From Armatimonadota bacterium (lineage in GTDB: Bacteria > Armatimonadota > Fimbriimonadia > Fimbriimonadales > Fimbriimonadaceae): a DNA stretch of 64,000 nucleotides. A program made the translations under genes and the position numbers. The notes below the pieces were generated by a model that worked only from the letters and a program-made list of their open reading frames with translations, searched no databases and had not been told where the DNA came from. How positions within the stretch are numbered: the first letter of the stretch is position 1; each line of letters opens with the position of its first letter. This document shows, piece by piece, positions 61,612 to 64,000 of this stretch. The stretch spans positions 1 through 64,000 of the forward strand of contig JAIUNY010000015.1 in the NCBI GenBank assembly GCA_020161505.1. The letters are read 5' to 3'.

Positions 61612-61864
61612 GTGACTGCATTGCGGTTTACCCATCTGCAAAATCGAATCCTATCTCGCTTGGCGGCCTTGGCCACCTCCGCCTAACCTTACCGCCTCAC
61701 TGAGCAAAACAGATCGCCTGCTCCTAGTACTAAGGTTGAACTCGAAGGGCTCTTCCAAACTGAACTCATGATTTCGGCTGTCACCATCAGGTTTAGTACG
61801 CAATTTGATCAATTCGGTATGCGGATACCCTGTATCATGCTTACTACAGATGTCAGCAGACTGT
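61612..61864. other. Intergenic stretch without a recognised gene
   Basis: No frame has good composition on either strand. A short minus-strand frame (61651-61938) overlaps the end of the membrane-protein gene in another frame and is not convincing. Confidence 0.3.
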
Positions 61865-62179
61865 TCACCCCTCTTCCGCCATGAGCCGGGGATAGTAAAC
61901 CCACCAGAAGAGGAGCGAGACAAACACCAGCGGGGCATGAATCACTAGGACTGTCAGCTTCTCAAAGGGTTCAAAGGGCCCACGCGACACTCCACTCATC
62001 GCCTGGAAGATCGCGAGGCTCATGCCAGCCGGGCTAAAGAGCAATCGTACGGGAGGAATCGGAGAGGCAGAACAAGGCTTCCCGTTCCTCCTAGATCTTC
62101 CACAGAGATACACGTAGAGCATGAAACGAAGATCTATGCAAACCCATCCAAGTAGGCCAAACAATATCCTTTCGATCAT
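61865..62179 (-). CDS. Small membrane protein
   Basis: 104 residues from the ATG at 62179; the frame is open to 62323 but the extra part is poor in composition. Three hydrophobic segments (about 1-24, 46-62 and 73-93: GLLGWVCIDLRFMLYVYLC, PAGMSLAIFQAMSG, VLVIHAPLVFVSLLFWWVYY) suggest an integral inner-membrane protein. No family is recognised. Confidence 0.5.
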   Translation of the reverse strand: MIERILFGLLGWVCIDLRFMLYVYLCGRSRRNGKPCSASPIPPVRLLFSPAGMSLAIFQAMSGVSRGPFEPFEKLTVLVIHAPLVFVSLLFWWVYYPRLMAEEG

Positions 62180-63060
62180 TCTTGATGTGATCTCTAGTAT
62201 AACCGCTGGCCCGTGAAGCGCTTTCCTAGCTCGGTCACGCCGAGCAGGACCAAGGCAACCGTATCGACAATCGCCCTTGTCAATGCGCCCTTCAACCGGC
62301 CCTCCAGAATGTGGCGCCAACAAGTAGTAAGCCCCGTTTCAACCAAACGAGAGTCGCTCCACCAATGGGAGATCTTCACCCTTTCTCTCCTTTGAGGGAT
62401 GGTAGGGTGCCGCTCCGAGCCAGCCACCGATAGCGTCATCGAGTCCGACATATCACCACTCGATCTCCACTGGCCAGCCGATCTCTATGCGAAATGCCTC
62501 TCCGGCGACCAATCTTCATGCACTCCAAACCTCGCCAGATGTCACGTCCCGAGCCAAACCATCACCAAGAACCGGCTAAATCCCGCCAAGTGCGATGCTC
62601 GTGATGCGGGACTCAAAGTCGTAGCCAAACGATGTCAAGCGTGTAGCGCGAGCGGTCGGCATGGTGCGACCCGCCTCGCCAAAGGTAGTTTTCCGAAGAT
62701 CCACATGGGACTGGAATTCGCGGCACGTTGCCACCATTCAGCCTATCTCAGAACCATATCAAACTGTGTTATGGGATTGATAGTTCTTACCACTGAAGTG
62801 CACACTTAAAGCCGACGGGCGCCGCAGAGACTCGAGTTGCGACAGTACTTGCATCATTGCTAGCAGCAGATTGTGCAACCTGTAAGGTTCTTTCATGCAC
62901 AGCCGTTCCTGGTAGCACAGACAGTAACGACTGCAGCTTCTCTGCGCACGCGTGAAGTCTTCTCACGAAAAGTGAGCTGATCGCGGAAACGCAAGTCTTC
63001 CATTTTAACCTAGCACTTATCAAGCGAGCTGATGGCCGCGAAGGAGTATTCAAACGCAAC
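62180..63060. other. Long region with no convincing gene
   Basis: About 880 bp. A minus-strand frame at 62194-62451 includes VETGLTTCWRHILEGRLKGALTRAIVDTVALVLLGVTELGKRFTG, with some protein-like hydrophobic character, and could be a decayed gene, but it has no good start. No tRNA, strong terminator or inverted repeat is seen. The sequence looks more AT-rich than the left part of the window. Confidence 0.35.
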
Positions 63061-64000
63061 CTACTTTTCAAAGTGGTGAGAAAGCGCCTTTGGGAAATCT
63101 TCAATTGCAAGCCGGTTGAAATAGGCAGGGCACTCGCGAGTACCCAGAAGAAGTTCTTGCAGTTGGCTATAGCTAAGCCCTGAATCACCACTTGCCCTGA
63201 TCCAATCGGGAGACAGTGGAAGATCACGCCAAGATGCAGGACTTACCCTGGGCCCCTTTGGCGGATACACAAAGCTTCGATAGCGTGGAGTAAGATCTGC
63301 CAGATACTCAAAGTCTGTATCCCCGATACTTCTAGCATCATTGATCTGAATAACCTCTAGTTCAGCCAGTTCGAGCAGAACTCTGAGGCTGGGGAGATGG
63401 CCCACCGCAAACAATCTCAGCTCGCGGAGTTTAGGCATCATCCGCAGGAAATCGAGTGAATTCAGGCCACGCATGTGCGAGATATCCAGAACCTCAAGAG
63501 AGCTCATTTCCGAAAGAAATGTCTTAGGATCGCCTCCTAGCACACATAACTTCAGGGCTTTCGTTTTGCTTAAGTCAATAGACCCCACTCCGCTAAATCC
63601 ATGCGTTCTCGAGAATCCCCTGAGCTTATTTAGATGAAGGGTATCAATGGTTCTACAACTGGAGAGAGCCTGCAGGCTCTTCATACTACTCCTGTAAATC
63701 ACCAGGGACTCCCAGTGATCGCGTCGCTGGATCATATCAGCAACTGAATGCTCATGATCTTCTATCCAGGCGGACTGTACCAGGGGGAGATCCGGGATAC
63801 ATTGGCTCTCGGAGCCTGCATTTCTCCAACCAAGCCGCATGAGATTTCGATGTGACTTCGATGAAAGATACCGTAGGCCACGGCTCGGGATATGTATACA
63901 CTCCAGAGACCTCAAGTCCTGCAAAACTTCACATTCGCAAATTTCTTCTGGGTCTATGTAGTCCAGATATGTAAGCCACGGGAAGTTCCGGAGAATCGAT
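63061..64000 (-). CDS. Leucine-rich repeat protein, partial (5' end outside window)
   Basis: The frame is open to the right edge (before the first TTG at 63924 it reads ...LDYIDPEEICECEVLQDLRSLE), so the gene begins beyond base 64000. At least 313 residues are visible. Repeats of about 20-25 residues carry L-x-x-L-x-L patterns (SLEVLDISHMRGLNSLDFLRMMPKLRELRLFAVGHLPSLRVLLELAELEVIQINDAR), a leucine-rich repeat solenoid. The last 90 residues are a different, mixed fold. Function is unknown; LRR proteins bind other proteins. Base composition is more AT-rich than the window average, suggesting an accessory region. Confidence 0.75.
   Translation of the reverse strand, partial: SILRNFPWLTYLDYIDPEEICECEVLQDLRSLECIHIPSRGLRYLSSKSHRNLMRLGWRNAGSESQCIPDLPLVQSAWIEDHEHSVADMIQRRDHWESLVIYRSSMKSLQALSSCRTIDTLHLNKLRGFSRTHGFSGVGSIDLSKTKALKLCVLGGDPKTFLSEMSSLEVLDISHMRGLNSLDFLRMMPKLRELRLFAVGHLPSLRVLLELAELEVIQINDARSIGDTDFEYLADLTPRYRSFVYPPKGPRVSPASWRDLPLSPDWIRASGDSGLSYSQLQELLLGTRECPAYFNRLAIEDFPKALSHHFEK

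Noticed and set aside
62399-62809. Plus-strand frame of 136 codons in the poorly coding right-hand region
   Set aside because: Composition is rich in Cys, Arg, Ser and His with no structure pattern and no ribosome site, so I treat it as chance.

Overview
The window looks like chromosomal DNA of a high-GC, Gram-negative-type bacterium, most probably an Armatimonadota member of the Fimbriimonadia. This is inferred from gene content alone. The main clue is a DUF1559-style prepilin whose N-terminus carries the FTLIELLVVI...PVFAQAK signature seen again and again in that group. Planctomycete-type DUF1501 and DUF1549/DUF1553-cytochrome proteins, dockerin-tailed subtilases and BTAD/NB-ARC regulators also fit. 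No 16S rRNA or other decisive marker is present.

Layout. 1-3136: a long CRISPR array (43 repeats of 37 bp plus one decayed end repeat) read left to right, with its leader and any cas genes outside the window. 3.2-6.5 kb: a compound palindrome, an unknown gene broken by an in-frame amber codon, a PD-(D/E)XK-like protein, a DUF4268 nuclease-like protein with a small partner, and tRNA-Lys(CTT). 6.8-13.2 kb: a large BTAD/NB-ARC/TPR regulator and three exported proteins of unknown function. 13.2-19.6 kb: a minus-strand operon (DUF1549/1553-cytochrome, DUF1501, sugar isomerase-like) and an endonuclease/exonuclease/phosphatase protein. 19.6-26.5 kb: a winged-helix/nucleotidyltransferase pair running tail-to-tail into the end of a pullulanase-type gene, then a tricorn-like protease. 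26.5-31.5 kb: a small SANT-like protein, dapD-dapE for lysine and diaminopimelate synthesis, the DUF1559 prepilin, a DUF4332 helix-hairpin-helix protein and mscL.

31.6-41.0 kb is the core of the window: a tightly packed type IV pilus operon (degenerate HD-GYP protein, pilM, pilN, pilO, a PilP-like protein, secretin pilQ, pilB, pilC, a pseudopilin) followed by an HDOD protein. It reads as one transcription unit with overlapping or nearly touching genes. At 47.1-48.5 kb a stand-alone MshEN-type domain protein and a MinD/FlhG-like ATPase form a second small unit that could act on the pilus machinery. Between them lie two paralogous secreted subtilases.

48.6-60.6 kb holds housekeeping and envelope genes: a phytanoyl-CoA dioxygenase-like protein, a DUF1080 protein, a minus-strand cluster (rhodanese, RidA, YbaY/META protein, gluQ), a divergent RND efflux pair, and two beta-propeller secreted proteins. 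60.7-64.0 kb looks different: small orphan genes, gene remnants, long poorly coding stretches and an LRR protein running off the edge, as in an accessory region.

The observations most worth following up are the loss of the HD histidine in the pilus-operon HD-GYP protein, the MshEN/MinD pair, the pullulanase tail that runs antisense through the nucleotidyltransferase gene, the amber-interrupted gene next to the CRISPR array, and several short repeated or palindromic DNA elements.
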